A stretch of DNA of 64,000 bases from Meandrina meandrites (Eukaryota; Cnidaria; Anthozoa; Scleractinia; Meandrinidae). The position numbers and the translations under genes were made by a program. The notes below the pieces were generated by a model, which was not told the DNA's origin, made no database searches, and saw only the letters and a list, made by a program, of their open reading frames with translations. The stretch covers positions 10,332,903 through 10,396,902 of the forward strand of contig OY855914.1 of NCBI GenBank assembly GCA_963693305.1, read 5' to 3'. Below, piece after piece: positions 1-12,429 of this stretch; within the stretch, counting starts at the first letter, position 1; every line of letters begins with the position of its first letter.

Positions 1-3000
1 CTACAAGCACTTGAATGAAAGAGTTTCGTTTTCATGACTGACAACAGCTTCCAAATAGTCAATACATGGAAATAACAATCAGATCGGAATTCAATAGCTA
101 TTAAAGCGAGTTTTCATTCTGTCTTAACTACTTTTTGGCATGTTTCAATATTTATGCAAATTTCACGCGAAATGTAATTTGATTACACTGTCTTGTTTTC
201 AAGCTTTAGATTGAATCTTGAATAGTGAAAAAAACTCTTTTTAATGAAAGTTGCATTCTGTGAATGAAATCCTGCTTCAGTTGAATTGAACAATCAATTG
301 CTGATTACAATTTTATTTAATTTTCCATTTTTTTTTTCAAAGTTATTTTTTGTTTATGAACACAAATGTCACTTCCGGATCTTTTTCATCAAAAGATGTC
401 GATTTCACGTTGCGTTTCGCACGGATTATAAAAACATAGGCACGCTAAGCGTGCAGGAGTTATTTTTTCAATTGTTTGGATGGCTTGGGGTAGAACTGGG
501 TGTTAGTCCTGTTGGGATGGTTTATTTCATGGGTTGAGCTATTTGTGCATGGTTCATGTGCACGGTCCATCGCGCCGACTAAGAGCTACTTTTGCAAAAA
601 TAACTCAAAAACAATTTAAAAAGAAATTGTGCAAATGTTCTGAAAGTAGGCTGCTTTCCCTTGTAAATATGACTGTGGTGTGCAACCGATCGATCGAACC
701 ATACTGTTGAAGACAAAAAATACGTCAGTAATTTCTTCAAACGTAAACAGAAAAAAATATCTGGTACCTAGTCACTTTTAAGGTTACCTTGATGTTTAAC
801 TATCCATCCCCTTTCATTCCAAGCCGAAAGAAAACCGCTAAGTACACCAAAACATGGATTTAAAACTGTTGACAACATTTACCGTAAACATGATCACAAA
901 ATCGCAAACACGCTCACTAAGAAAGCCAAATTGACCCAGAAATTGCAAACGAATAGCCAGATGGAACAAGAACAAAGTATTCTCGAGTTTCTGAAATAGC
1001 TCCATTATTTTCATCAAACAGAAACCTTTCTGCAAGCAAGGACAAGTTTCTTTCTTCGAACGCGAGAAACAAACAACTCTAGTCACCACTGTATTTCAGC
1101 CAAACCACGTGACGATTTTACTTGGACTGGTACAATATTAATTTCGCAACCAGAAGCAGAAACGTTCCCTAACTTGTAAGCGTAACATCATCAGTGGTGG
1201 TACCGATATTCCCACGGCCGTGCTAAAAATAGCTGTCGATGAAGTTGTGTGGCAGGCTTGACTGCACACCCAAAGAGCTTGTTTTCTTTTCAGCCGTTGT
1301 TTTTTGCGTGACGAGCCCAAACAACGGCTGTAAAGGAGACTACCAAAAAGCTGGCTGTCTTTTTCTTTTGCATATGAGTAAACGTAACTGCAACCGCTTT
1401 GCCTTGGGAATATTAAATAAACTAAAAAGGTATTGCGTCAGCCATGGAATGCGCTGACGTTGCAGCTTTCACTTTCGGTACGTGACAAACAAGATTATGT
1501 TTACTTTGGATGTTTATTTCACCAGAAGCGACAGTCGTTAATTTTTTGCAATTTTGCGACCATTTCTTGTCGGTTTAGCCAGTTGAAGTGAATCTTTTGG
1601 CTGTTTCATCGAGGCGAGTTCAGAGATCTGAAGAAAATAAATTTGGCCGACGTAAACACTTGCAAGCATTACGTCATTGGTACTGAAATAACCGCATTGC
1701 ACCGCCGTACTACTAAAGATAGCCATCAATGCGAAGCTTGAAATGTGAGACTCGCACAACGACTACTATACCCTCCTACGGCCCTCACTCGCGGCACAAA
1801 TGATGATTTTCTCTTGCTGTGCTATCCAACCACGTTGTCAAAATACCTAATTTAATATTTGCAGAGGAGACAAAACGTGCCCTTGTAACATCATCACGTC
1901 ATGACCTTTTCAAACGATAGTACAATAAATAACTCATGACCGCCCATAGGAAGTCCTACTATTCCTAAGCAGGAAACGTCAAACCTCCGGCCACATTCCA
2001 ACCCCACTAAAATACCTATTATTTGGCAACTTTCGAACCCAAATAAACGCACATGCCTCAACCTATTACAATCACGTTATTCTTTGGGGGAAAACCCTTG
2101 AGAGATTTGTGGTCACTCGTGTTATTACTTAGCCAAAGCTCCTACTAATGCTATACTTTTAACCGAAAGAAAACAGTTTAAACACCAGAACACCGCCCGG
2201 TTGGAATCTCAAATCTGTAACACTCGCCCTTACAAACAACAGCGTCAGTTGGGGACCAAAACAAAACGTTCAGCAAATACACAACACTCACATTAAAAAT
2301 GGAAGTCACAACATTTATTCTCAATATACATATTTATTCTACTCAAAACATCATACATTTTAATATAACGTGGTCAACAAATACTATACCCATATTGTGT
2401 CGTCAACTGAACCAGTTGATTCCGTAAACCAAGAGAATTACCTTCACCACGATGAAATTTCCAAACACTTTTCGCTTTCAGAACCCACACACAATGTTCT
2501 CACCCAAAGCTACATAAAAATCAAGACTTGTAATAGAGGCTTCAGACCAACACGGCCCAATAAGGTCGAATCTATAGCAAAACAAAAATGGCCGTATCTT
2601 GAACCGAAAACAAATATTCATAAAAACGATCCATATATACAAGCCGCAATTTGATTGGTCCTTGATAGAATCCCAAATCTGATTGGTGTGAAATACATAC
2701 ATGAATGATCCACTCAACCAACATCCATCCATCCACTTAATAGCCAAACACGTCTTCCTGCCGACTAAGAGTTATTTAAAAAAAAAAAAACTCAAAAACA
2801 TGCAGCTGGAAGGAGAACATTTTCAGTGGCTTCACACTTGAAAACGAGGATTCATATTATTTTGCACAGTAAAACATTTATTCCAATTACATACGTGACA
2901 ATTTCTTTTACAAGTGCGTGTCGTGCTCGAGCTCCGTTCGACCGTTGCTTCGTTAACAACATCCTTGCTTCCTGATTGGATTACGATCACCGCACCAAGC

Positions 3001-3128
3001 CCGCAATGAGGCGGGCTATTGTTTAAGTACAAATACACCGGACGATTATCGATCCCGAACCATTCCCTTGGGATTGCTAACAGCTTTTTTCCACTACATA
3101 GAGTCTAAAGCGCATGCGCATTGGACTC

Positions 3129-3152
3129 AATAAATAAATAAATAAATAAATA
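3129..3152 (+). repeat. (AAAT)n microsatellite
   Basis: About six TAAA units. Tails of this kind often end CR1-like LINEs; the LINE at 41.2-42.1 kb in this window ends in the same repeat, so this may be a relic LINE 3' end. Confidence 0.8.
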
Positions 3153-3379
3153 TTCTAATTCAAGCAAGAGATGTAATTTGTGTTGGTGGGAAAAATATTT
3201 TATTATTTGTCAACCCGAAATGTCAACACTGAACAAAAGAAGCGAACTGATAACTACTTGTAGACATTCTAAGAAATTCCTGTTAAAGACCGTATTCACT
3301 TAGCTTAATCAATCATATCTTTGCATGTCACGCCACTATTTTAAGACAAATAGATTGAAGAACTCATTCATTCTTAGCA

Positions 3380-3541
3380 ATGCGCTCAAATTTTAAATAT
3401 TTGACATTTCATAGTTGTATATTTTTTTGTGTATATAAGAAATTTTAACCTTTTTTTAACTATTGTAATTTTTTTGTAAAAAACTATATTATTCAACCCT
3501 CGGGTTACAATTTAGTTTTAATAAAGCATCTATCTATCTAG
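3380..3541 (+). mobile_element. Possible LINE 3' tail
   Basis: T-rich sequence is followed by the palindromic phrase ACCCTCGGGTT, then AATAAAGCATC and a short (TCTA)n run. This resembles the 3' ends of CR1/L2-type LINEs, which finish in short tandem repeats rather than poly(A). No coding part is seen upstream, so the call rests on the tail alone. Confidence 0.35.
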
Positions 3542-4014
3542 GTATTGTTCTATATTTTCAAATTTTGTATATCTTTAAATGTATCCGTTATTTTTGGCAG
3601 TTGCCTGATGATTGCTTCGCAAGATGCCTCCTGTAAAATTTGGATTTAGGCATTATTTCAGACAATTCAACGTCAACTTGTCTTCAGAGCAGAGGTTCCC
3701 TTTAACATAACCTATCAATCCGTGAAGGGAAAGGCATACTGCATAGTATGAGTATCTTGTGTGGTTTTGGAGTGATGACAATTTTTTTTTTTTGTTAAGT
3801 AATCTGCTTTTGATAAATTCTCTCTTCTAGATATTTACTACGGACGAAACTGAAAATACTCAGCCTTGAGTCCTTCAGTGGCCTCGGTGGTCTAGACTCT
3901 CGAATGTGACGTATTCACTTTTACTTAAAGAGAACAATAGGGGGTCACGTGACCAGGACTTATGACACCACGGAGTGAAAGCTAGGGTTTTGCTTAACGC
4001 AAAATAGTGTCTGG

Positions 4015-4097
4015 ATTAGGGTTGCAAGTTAAAGGCTTATGGATTAGGGTTAGGGATGAGTTGTTGGGGTTAGGGTTAGATTTAGGCTTAGGGTGGC
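4015..4097 (+). repeat. Degenerate interstitial TTAGGG-like repeat
   Basis: Contains GATTAGGGTT, GGATTAGGGTTAGGG, GGGGTTAGGGTTAGA and GCTTAGGGTGG interleaved with other sequence. TTAGGG is the usual metazoan telomere unit. The copies are too scattered for a real telomere and are either an interstitial relic or chance. Confidence 0.4.
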
Positions 4098-5471
4098 ACT
4101 TTGGGCCTGGGAAAGTCACCTGACAAGCACTCCTGCCACACTGGATCACATTAGATGAAGTAATTGTAGCCTTGTAACTGTGTTGGGCCTAAGTAATGTT
4201 TCTGTCCAAGCTGCAATTTCATTCATTTACTCCTCTGGTTTCAATTTTGTGCTGTGGTCTGATGATAAAGGTTTGAGGGCTAGTGCCATCCACTCTTCCC
4301 CCTCAACTTCTTGCTATGTGCTCAAGTTGACACAAACATTTGCAGAGGGACTAGTATAGATGAGCCTTGCATGTTTGAAGAGTCTCCGAATTCGAAAGAT
4401 GAATTCACTGAAAAAGAGTATTTTTGGTTAAGCAACCGTGTGGTTTTCAAGGGCAGAACTTAAAAAAAGACTGGCGACCTTCTATAGCTAAACTCCATAC
4501 GCAACTCATGGCAGCAATCGTCGATAGATTGAGTGCACTTATATGAAATTTTAGCTTTTAGATCAAGAAGAATTAGACTAGGGCGAGCTAGATAGTTCTA
4601 TAAGGTGGCGGCAGTTGGGTTATGCATTTTAGTGTCATAGCTTATCTATGTAAAAAAAGAATATCAATTTAATTTAATTTCGTTGTTTAATTCCTTCGTG
4701 CCAAAACACGTGCACTCACTTAGCGTACGTCCTATCGATCGATAGTAGATGTCGCCGATTTTGATGGACGCTTGTGACGGCGGTGTGATTTTTTAAACTG
4801 TGTATACTCCAGTAACATGGAAAATGAGATGACTTTATAATCAATTTTCTTTTTTCCTTTATTTCTTCATTTCTTTCTTTCTTGTTTTCGTTTTTTTTTG
4901 TTGGTTTGTTTGTTTGTTTTCAGGCTACTAACAAATAGAACAATAACAACACTGAAGCATTACTATAAAGGCCATGAACGATGCATAATTTACTTGTAAG
5001 AACACTTATAGACAGAACTGGCATAAGACCGTGTTATAGACCGCCATTGAGCAATGGCTCCCGAAAGGTTGTTCTTGTGTCCCTCAGGCTTGTGGTTGCA
5101 CAAATCCTTGCGGAAGATCTATTTCGATCGATATTGCAAAAGGGGTTGACAGATGGTTGACAGACCTAACGCGTCTCTAGTCGTTTCCGCGTGACATTTG
5201 GCTAATTACTATTCTCCGAAAATTTGCTCTTCCGCCCATTTTCCTTGATCTATATGCAATATACATAGTCTTTGTGCATGTATCATTCAAGCGTTTATTT
5301 CTGGAATCGGTAAAATGGTTGCAAGATATGAACTGAATGACGTTCCTTCCGTGGTCATGTTAATCTTCATTTCTATGACACGACAGGAAAAAATTAACAA
5401 TAATTGGACGAATCAGTCATAGTCCTCTTAACAAGAAGCCACAGGTCAGGAACAAAATAAGCCAATGAGAA

Positions 5472-5817
5472 ATGAATACACAGATTCTTGCAAGCTCTTA
5501 CCAGATATCAGAACAAGCTTTTGGGAGCTGGTGCGCAGACGGACTACACCGAGGATTTTGTGACATGTCCGGCTGCTTAACGCTTGCTATTCATTTGCTG
5601 TCTTTAAGGAGACCTCAAAATTCTGAAGACGAAGCTATCGCTCTCAACGAACACACCAATCCTTTTTGGACAAAGGTTTTGGCTCCCATCCTTTTGTCCT
5701 CTGGATTCAGAAATGCATCTTCTAATGACACGGTGTCTCTCTTCCTACCTTGTCCTCTTGGAACCTTTACCAACTCCTCCTCTAATGGAAGACAAATCTG
5801 CGAGGTGTGCCCTCCAG
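5472..5817 (+). CDS. First readable exon of the Cys-rich membrane protein gene
   Basis: The open frame runs from an ATG at 5472 to the donor CCAG|GTGTGT at 5818. The last third encodes CPLGTF...CEVCPPG, the start of the Cys-rich region. An alternative acceptor, CTGTCTTTAAG ending at 5608 after a pyrimidine-rich tract, would make 5609-5817 an internal exon. This would explain the missing signal peptide and the unremarkable first 45 residues. Confidence 0.6.
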
Positions 5818-8800
5818 GTGTGTATCTATGATTTACAGACTTGCTGATATGTAATATCGTAATACTCGTTTGACATGAAGTCTTCTCGTTAGTGGTGGTA
5901 AACTTTTTTATACACGGCATCAATTCATGTTAAATATACGCTCTCCCATCAAACTGTGTTTTTAAACTACAATATATTAATTACTTAATTTTTAATTTAA
6001 ATACTATACAAGCTCTTTTCACCCTCGAACTACAATCGCTAATAAAAACGCATATTAGAAGAATACTGGCTGAAGTAGTATTACCTAATGTATAACCACA
6101 AACCCTTAACAGCAACGTGTCTGATAAAACTAATTTTTGATTAAACTGTGCTTGTCATTAGAAGCAACAATGACGTTATGATGACGTCAAACAGAATAGC
6201 CGCCATAGTTTGATTTTCTCTTCACATTTATTTATTTATTTTATTAAATAACCTATCAAGCAGGTTAGTGGACTGTAAGACTTACTTCCCTTCAAAGTTT
6301 CGAGATAGGCACACGTAAGGTAATAATAAAATTACACTACGCATAGGAAGGATCTTGTTACAGATTTTACCATCTTAAAATAACTTGTAACCAAAATGTA
6401 ATGTAACTAAATACACTAAGTCATATTTATTGTGATGAAATGTTGCTGAAATCAAAAATAAACCATCATTTTAAACCATAAAACGACCCTCAGTCTGTTA
6501 ATTTGTATTTCTTTCCCATTTTCCTCCCTTGACGCATCCAATTACCGTACTGGGTCTCTTTTTCAGGTGGTTTCTACTCGGACGTTGTTGGTCTCGTGGC
6601 CCCAAGCTGTAAAAAATGTCCAAACGGTTCCTTTGTTCATTTCTATAAAGCACCAGGAACACAAACCCAAGATTGCAAGTCGTGTCCTGAAGGTAACGTC
6701 AACATTAAAGAACAAAATATTTAATGGTACAGTATTCTATCACAACTTAAAAATTATCATATACCCAAGAAAAGTAAAGAAGTTTTCATATGAAACGAAC
6801 TGCAGACAGCAACAATGGTAAAAGATGTCGTTAGTACTTGCAAAATGCGTGCCTAAACATTACTTCTGGGAGGCTTGTTCGTGCCAAATTGAAATACATT
6901 AAAACACTATACCTATCGTGTTGAGCCACTTGGCTCCCACATAGCATAAACCGTACCCCTCCCACCCCCACCCACCTCCACCCGACCTCAGTTTCAGTCA
7001 ACGAGAAGACGTTTGATAATCCTTTGACTGTTCTTTATATTGAACAGGAACAGAGACGGATTTCTTTGCAGGATACCGCGCTTGTAAATGTTTGAAAGGA
7101 TTTTATCGAACGCATATGTTCGAGCAATGTCACAAATGTGTTGAAGGACTGCAATGCACGGATGACTATGCCACTTTGAAGTCAGGATATTGGTGGAAAT
7201 GGAGGAGGGAGACCCACAAAGGTCGCTACATAGTTTTCATAAAAAATCTCCAAGCATCTTTACCAGCATTAGGTGCTGATGATGTACGATACCCTTATGC
7301 GATACCGACTCCTTACCAGTGCCCAAGAGAAGAGTCTTGCAAAGGTGGCCTAGATTCCCCGTGTGCGACTGGATACGAAGGTCCACTCTGTGCCGTGTGC
7401 AGCACAGGACACTATAAACAATTTGAGACTTGCAAACAGTGTCCGTCCAAGAAATTGATTGTGGTGCAATTATCTTTTGTTATAGCCATACTGTTAATAA
7501 TTATTGCAGTCTTGGTGTGGGCAAGAAAACGAAATACCATAAAGGATGATGAATCCTCAGTAATTGACATGTTTTTATCCAAAGTCAAAATCGTGATTGG
7601 CTTTTATCAGGTCACTTATGGTTTGCTGGAAACGTTCTCGTACATAAAATGGCCAGATTCCATGCAAGTTATCGGCAAATATTCAGAAATACTTCAGATG
7701 AATGTCCTTCGGATTGCACCCGTTCACTGTCTTTATCCTGGAATGCAAATAGATGCATTTGGAAACGTGTTTGTAATGATGGCAGTAAATGCTGCTGTCA
7801 TTGGCATTTCTGGTGTGGCTTTTGGAATAAGTAAGATGATTATCTCAAGAAATGGATGCTTGGGCGACGAAGAAAAGTCAAAAAAGCTTTCACATGCAAA
7901 GGCGTTTGTGTACAGAAACTTGTTTTTCTTCCTGTACGCGACTTACTTGGGCACTTGTTCCATGACAGCTAATGTTCTGCCACTGTCTTGTCGAAAGCTT
8001 TGCAAGGACGATAAAGAAGAATTGTGCAGCAAATACCTGAAAGCAGACTACAGCATTCAATGCCAAAGCCAAGTGTATAACCATTCGCTAATTGTGGCAT
8101 ACATTTCGGCAGTCTATGTTATTGCCATCCCTGTCGCCTCATTTATTGCCCTTTGGAGACACCGAAGAGTGATATCAGCCATAGAAGATGCGGAAACATC
8201 ACAGGATGCAGGCTCTAGCATGGAAATGATTACAGGAATGCGATTTCTCTTTGAAAACTATGAACCTCATTCGTGGTATTGGGAATTGGTTGAGATGTCC
8301 CGGAAAGTAATCCTTACATCTGGTCTGATTCTTGTGGGAGAAGAAAGCAGGTCCTACATTGGTTTAACATTGGTTATTGCAGGCATGTATGGAATGGTAT
8401 TTTGCTGGATGAAACCTATTCTGGACGGGTTCGAGAACAAGATGATGTCTGTGTCTCTTGCCGTTACTGTTTTTAACTTGGCTGTTGGAGCTGTGAGTAG
8501 AATTCCAGCAGAGAACATGTCATCGTTGATTGATTCGTACGCGGAAGCTATCCTGTTTAAACTTTTGGTGCTTGGCGCAAATACGTTGGTGATTGGCCTA
8601 CTTGTTGGTGAGTCACTTTTGGAAATTATTTGATAGCAATTACTCTTTCCCTGCTAATAGATGGATTTTGTGTTCGGTGGTGCCGAATTTAACTTCTCCA
8701 CATAATATATATAAGCCAATTGCCTCCAAACGTCTGGGATTCTTGAAAAGTTTCTGCATTTTAATTTAACATTATTTCATAAAGGTTTATTTAGCGCTCT

Positions 8801-8954
8801 CATTTAGCCCAGTAGTGCTAAATACCACAACTACACTCGGTCGAAGTGAGGTAATTTCATTTTTAGAATACTTTAATCCTCATCCTGTTTTAAATATAGC
8901 TATTTTTGAATTTGCAGTTTTTAGTTTCCTATTTTTACGTTAAAATATGATTGG

Positions 8955-9035
<81 letters not shown>

Positions 9036-10024
9036 ATTAGTGCTCATACTTATCTCTTTTGAAGCGTATTATCGGGTTTGAAAAACAATGAAGACTTCTT
9101 GTTGTGTCCTTTCGGCAAGACATTAGTCTCATAGTAACGGCGAATATAATGCTGGGGGAAACCCTACAATTGGCTACTATCCCAGCTAGGGAGGAGATGT
9201 AGTGCAGTGGTGAGAGCATTCGCCTCCCATCAATGTGATTCAAGGACCCGCTGTCATAGGTGGGTTGACCTTGTTGTTGGTTCCCGTCTTTGCAACGAGG
9301 GTTTTTCTCCGGGTTCTGTGGTTCTTCTGAAAAACGAACACTTTTTAATTCGAATTCGACCAGGAAATAGTGAATGAACTTCATGCTGTGGAAACCGGCA
9401 AAAACGTGCCTCATGGTCCACTAGGATCGGACGCAGACTTTTACTTTGAAAAAGAGTGGGTATAATGTTATTTGCCCTTACCTGTCCTGTCTGAAATAGT
9501 TCCACGAAGTGCCTCGTTCTCAAGAATCAGAACTATCAACGTCAGCAAGAGTTTACTCATGCTATCGAGTTCATTCGAGTTTATTCAGGCTTTCTAATTT
9601 CAGGTGAATTGGATATCTTAAATATTAAAAAAAATATATTTCTCGTTTGCTTTCAGGTCAGTACATAGTGAGTGTGTATCGATATTTGAAGGAATGGCGC
9701 AAAAACCCGCATTGGTCCTTTTCTTGCTGCCTGGCGTTGCTTCTCCCTCTCAACGATTTGCAGGGTGAAATGAGTGGCTTGGGTGGAGGCTTGGCTGAAA
9801 GCCAGCTTAAAAGCGGAGACATGGAAATGCCCGCTTTACTAGTTGCCGTGGAGAGCAACGATGAAAGAAAAGAAAGTGAGGACATCTATAATGAACAGGG
9901 AAAGCCAAGTAATGACGGTGCAATGGAGACGCGAGAATGCAATTTTACAGGCGCGAAGTCAAACAAGTTCAATAAAGAGACACAGACAGAGTTTATGATG
10001 CTGTCCTCCATGAAAATAAAATGA
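5472..10024 (+). CDS. Cys-rich GCC2/GCC3 (ephrin-receptor-like) polytopic membrane protein
   Basis: Four exons, 5472-5817, 6567-6692, 7048-8607 and 9657-10024, join in frame (all junctions phase 1, GT-AG) into about 799 residues. Residues from about 93 to 290 are rich in Cys-Pro and Cys-Gly turns (CPLGTF, CEVCPPGG, CKKCPNGSF, CKSCPEGT, CHKC, CAVCSTGHY), as in GCC2/GCC3 or ephrin-receptor-like repeats. About nine hydrophobic helices follow, near residues 293-315, 334-356, 397-419, 446-467, 504-527, 575-590, 593-612, 623-643 and 657-680. The last exon gives a charged, Ser/Glu-rich tail. A conserved-looking stretch, FLFENYEPHSWYWE followed by SRK, lies at 558-577. Orphan cnidarian and protist proteins combine such ectodomains with polytopic membrane regions; ligand and function are unknown. 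The start is weak because there is no signal peptide, so upstream exons may be missing. Confidence 0.8.
6567..6692 (+). CDS. Second exon, Cys-rich repeat
   Basis: 126 nt between TTTTTCAG and the donor GAAG|GTAACG, phase 1 at both ends, so it is a symmetric module of 42 codons. It encodes GGFYSDVVG...CKKCPNGSF...DCKSCPEG, a complete GCC2/GCC3-like repeat with four cysteines. Confidence 0.85.
7048..8607 (+). CDS. Main exon, end of Cys-rich region and membrane helices 1-9
   Basis: 1560 nt from acceptor TTGAACAG to donor GTTG|GTGAGT, open throughout in the frame set by the two preceding exons. It carries the last Cys-rich turns, the juxtamembrane CKQCPSKK and essentially all membrane helices. 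The loop between helices 4 and 5 has four cysteines (C-x3-C-x7-C-x10-C), suggesting a disulphide-bonded extracellular loop. Confidence 0.92.
8642..8832 (+). mobile_element. SINE body fragment in intron 3
   Basis: Aligns by eye with the body of the tRNA-Lys-headed SINE at 20107-20382. Shared phrases include CTAR(T/A)GATGGATTT, TTCGGT, a ...GCCAA(C/T)TG... block, TGGGATT and GTGCTAAATAC. The tRNA-like head is missing, so it is truncated and older. Confidence 0.65.
8949..9034 (+). repeat. (GATT)n microsatellite
   Basis: About 21 units of GATT with one early interruption (GATTGGTTGATT). It lies in the last intron of the membrane protein gene, directly after a SINE fragment. Confidence 0.95.
9086..9172 (+). 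mobile_element. SINE fragment (core of the family seen at 44.8 and 48.0 kb)
   Basis: TTGTTGTGTCCTTTCGGCAAGACATT and the CTCATAGT, CGGCGAAT, AATGCTGGGGG blocks match the body of the SINE copies at 44804-45107 and 48035-48319. There is an internal deletion and no tRNA-like head. Confidence 0.6.
9180..9400 (+). mobile_element. Second tRNA-derived SINE family, decayed
   Basis: AGTGCAGTGGTGAGAGCATT and CGCCTCCCATCAATGTG look like a tRNA-type A-box head. GGTGGGTTGACCTTGTTGTT and TTTTTCTCCGGGTTCTGTGG follow. This order is typical of an abundant cnidarian SINE with a head of the form GTGGTGAGAGC..CTCCC. The ends are not clear. Confidence 0.5.
9657..10024 (+). CDS. Last exon, cytoplasmic tail
   Basis: Starts after TTTCAG at 9656 and joins in phase 1 to complete the last helix (LLVGQYIVSVYRYLKEW). 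It then encodes a charged tail with many Glu, Ser and Lys residues and stops with TGA at 10022-10024. The short motif PLNDLQGEMSG follows the membrane end. Confidence 0.85.
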
Positions 10025-10131
10025 GGAGAATTGATTATGAATTTTGGTGAGTATAAAATTAATAATTCAACAGTGTTTCGAACAACGACAACTTCGTGTA
10101 ATGTGCATAACTTATCACACTGCGACTGGCC

Positions 10132-10137
10132 AATAAA
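10132..10137 (+). promoter_or_regulatory. Candidate polyadenylation signal
   Basis: AATAAA 108 bp after the TGA stop of the membrane protein gene; the nearest good signal downstream of the last exon. Confidence 0.5.
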
Positions 10138-10139
10138 AC

Positions 10140-11129
10140 TACCAAACAATTTCAGGAATATTTGGCTCATATTCTTTAAAATTTCCTGAGGTTTTAGGCA
10201 AGGGACGATAACCCACCTTTGAGAGGTGTGGTCGAGAAGCTCGCCTTATGACGATATAATCACCCTGCGAGAGATGATTAAGGCATTCCAATGCTTGCAT
10301 GGTCACTAAGCCACGCCCCTTTTACCCAGGCAAGTAAACATGGTTAGTCCCTAGGCTTTCTCCTCGTCTCTCGGGTGAGCGCGAGGCTCACGTAGGGGCC
10401 TGGAAACGCCTGGGGACGCTTGGGTACAAGGTTTAACATGGCGGACAGTTACTGACACAAGTTTCGACGCAAACGGGTTTTTTGTGAGGATTGAAGTAAT
10501 TCTTACCATCAATAAGGCTTGAAAATATTTCATGATCGAGGGCGCCATAAAGTGGTCAAACTAAATTTCTTCTAAATATTTGGCAGCACCCCTTCATCAA
10601 TATCAAAAGACCAAAACATTTTAGTAAATGATAGTAAATGTTTCAATGAACGACAAATTGTCGAACTGTTCAAAGAAATTATATATATACGGTTAAACGT
10701 CTAATGTGATTAATTCCAAAAATGAAGAAACCCTAGGCGCGGGTTATTTCACTAACGAGTTCTTTTTTGCCTTAAAAACAGAGCCCAGATATCGACATCA
10801 GATGAAAAAAGACGAAGTAGTGAGAAAGTGGATAAAAAGTGTCAAGTGTTTTATTAGCTGGCATTGGACACATCGTCTTTTTTTCTCTACAACGTATCTA
10901 ACAATTTTACTGCTATAATTGTTTAGATGAACGTAAGAGGTTTTTAAACCAAAAAAACAACAACAAAAAAATTTCTTAAGGATATTACTGTTAGAAAAAG
11001 ATATACCCATGTCAATGTTATTAATCATGCCAAAAACTATTACTTTTGCTCGCTAGCAGAAAGAATAAACATTGTCAAAAAGTTTGTTTTTTCAAATTGT
11101 TGATAATGTGAATATTTTTTTTTTTTAAA
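10140..11129. other. Intergenic, no gene recognised
   Basis: Holds GC-richer sequence near 10350-10450 with an AACATGGCGGAC motif and AT-rich sequence after it. The short open frames have no domain signal. Confidence 0.5.
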
Positions 11130-11131
11130 TA

Positions 11132-11308
11132 CAGTTGAATCCCGATAACTCGAACCCTCAGTAACTCGAACCTCCCGCTAACTCGAACCTTTTTCGATTC
11201 CCCTCCAGGTCATTTTCTTACCAATTTTACCCTCGATAACTCGAACCCCCGATAACTCGAACCTTTCTTCGATTTCCCTTGAAGGTTCGAGTTATCTGGA
11301 TTCAGCTG
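11132..11308. mobile_element. Pogo/Tigger-like MITE with TA target duplication
   Basis: 177 bp bounded by inverted ends CAGTTGAATCCCGATAACTC and its near complement ending ATTCAGCTG, flanked on both sides by TA. Inside, ATAACTCGAACC recurs about five times, so the subterminal sequence has been tandemly amplified. CAGT ends plus TA duplication fit the pogo branch of Tc1/mariner. There is no coding capacity. Confidence 0.8.
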
Positions 11309-11310
11309 TA

Positions 11311-12429
11311 TACTGATTTAAATAATGTGTCTTGCTCTGTACAGATACCGTCGGTAAAATACCATTCGCCCCTATCTTACCTCCCCAGTGTTAACTCCTG
11401 GACACCCCCTCAATAACCCCAAGGATTTTTAAAAAACTATTATGTGGAAGATTTATTTTTTGACGATAAAACTTTCATCCCCTCGGAAGCTGTTCTGTTG
11501 AGCAAAATTGCAGAATTTGTACACTTGTACATCCCATTAATATTTGAATATTTTTTAAACGACCTGAAACCTAGCGAAATCCAACATGAAGGATTTAAGG
11601 TTACAACGAGTTATGTCATCTTGTAGAGCGATCTCAGCGTTATCCACTTAATGCAAAAGTATTGTCTTATTAATACGAAATTCTAACAGGTGCATCCCCT
11701 TATTGGATCCGTTATTATAGACTATTCCGGAAGTCATTTTATATTGCGTAATGTTTCTATTTCGTTTTCGTCTCCTTCTCCTTCTAAGTAATATCATTGT
11801 AAACATAGTGCCAAAACAATCTGGAATGCGCCAAAACAATCTGGGTGGGGTGCTTGTAGGGGGATTTGGAAAATTGTGCACCTCTGGAAAAATCATGGCT
11901 ACGTACCTGCTATCAAAAGGCGAGCAAAACGAAATATCCAGACATATATTTCGAGATGTTTGATGTTGTAGCAGCAATAATCCCGGGAATAATAGAGGAG
12001 CTGCCTGGAGTTAACTGTGACCTGTGTGATTAGTTTGACTAAAATCTATATATTGCTGAACGTGTAGTCAGCCCATAACCTGATCTGACCTCACCGATTT
12101 TCAGAAAATTTCCTGATAAATTTCTGTTACTGGAAAAAAAATGTTGTAAGAAAAACGAGAAAGTGAGCGCACACACCGTCCCCACTCCTCCCGCCACAGG
12201 AAGTTTCTGTTGTTATCCTGGCGTCGAGGCTCACAGAAACCAAGATGGCGGACATTTTGTTAAAAATGGCCTGCATGCAACCATTTATTGACCTTTATTG
12301 ACTGTGGAATACAGCTTTGACATCTTGTTGGGTTCTCAACGTCTGGCACGTTTAGTTCGGAGAGAAGCCGAGGAGTCCTGTTTTGGGGGAGCTCAACTTG
12401 GTTTAATAGCACGAAGTTTAAAGCTTGTT
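11311..12429. other. Intergenic, no gene recognised
   Basis: Short frames on both strands (for example 11444-11626 +, 11648-11977 -) show no domain, splice context or composition typical of a gene. An AAGATGGCGGAC motif lies at 12242. Confidence 0.45.

Larger units (their letters stand above)
1..5471. other. Intergenic or upstream region, no gene recognised
   Basis: The open frames here are short, lack domain signals and overlap on both strands. Two stretches, near 1150-1270 and 1655-1765, look like diverged direct copies of each other; both contain an ACTTG(C/T)AAGC start and an A(A/G)ATAGC(T/C) core. A short shared motif, GCCGACTAAGAG followed by AACTCAAAAACA, occurs near 570 and 2760. Upstream exons of the gene that follows could lie here, but I cannot identify any. 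Confidence 0.5.
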
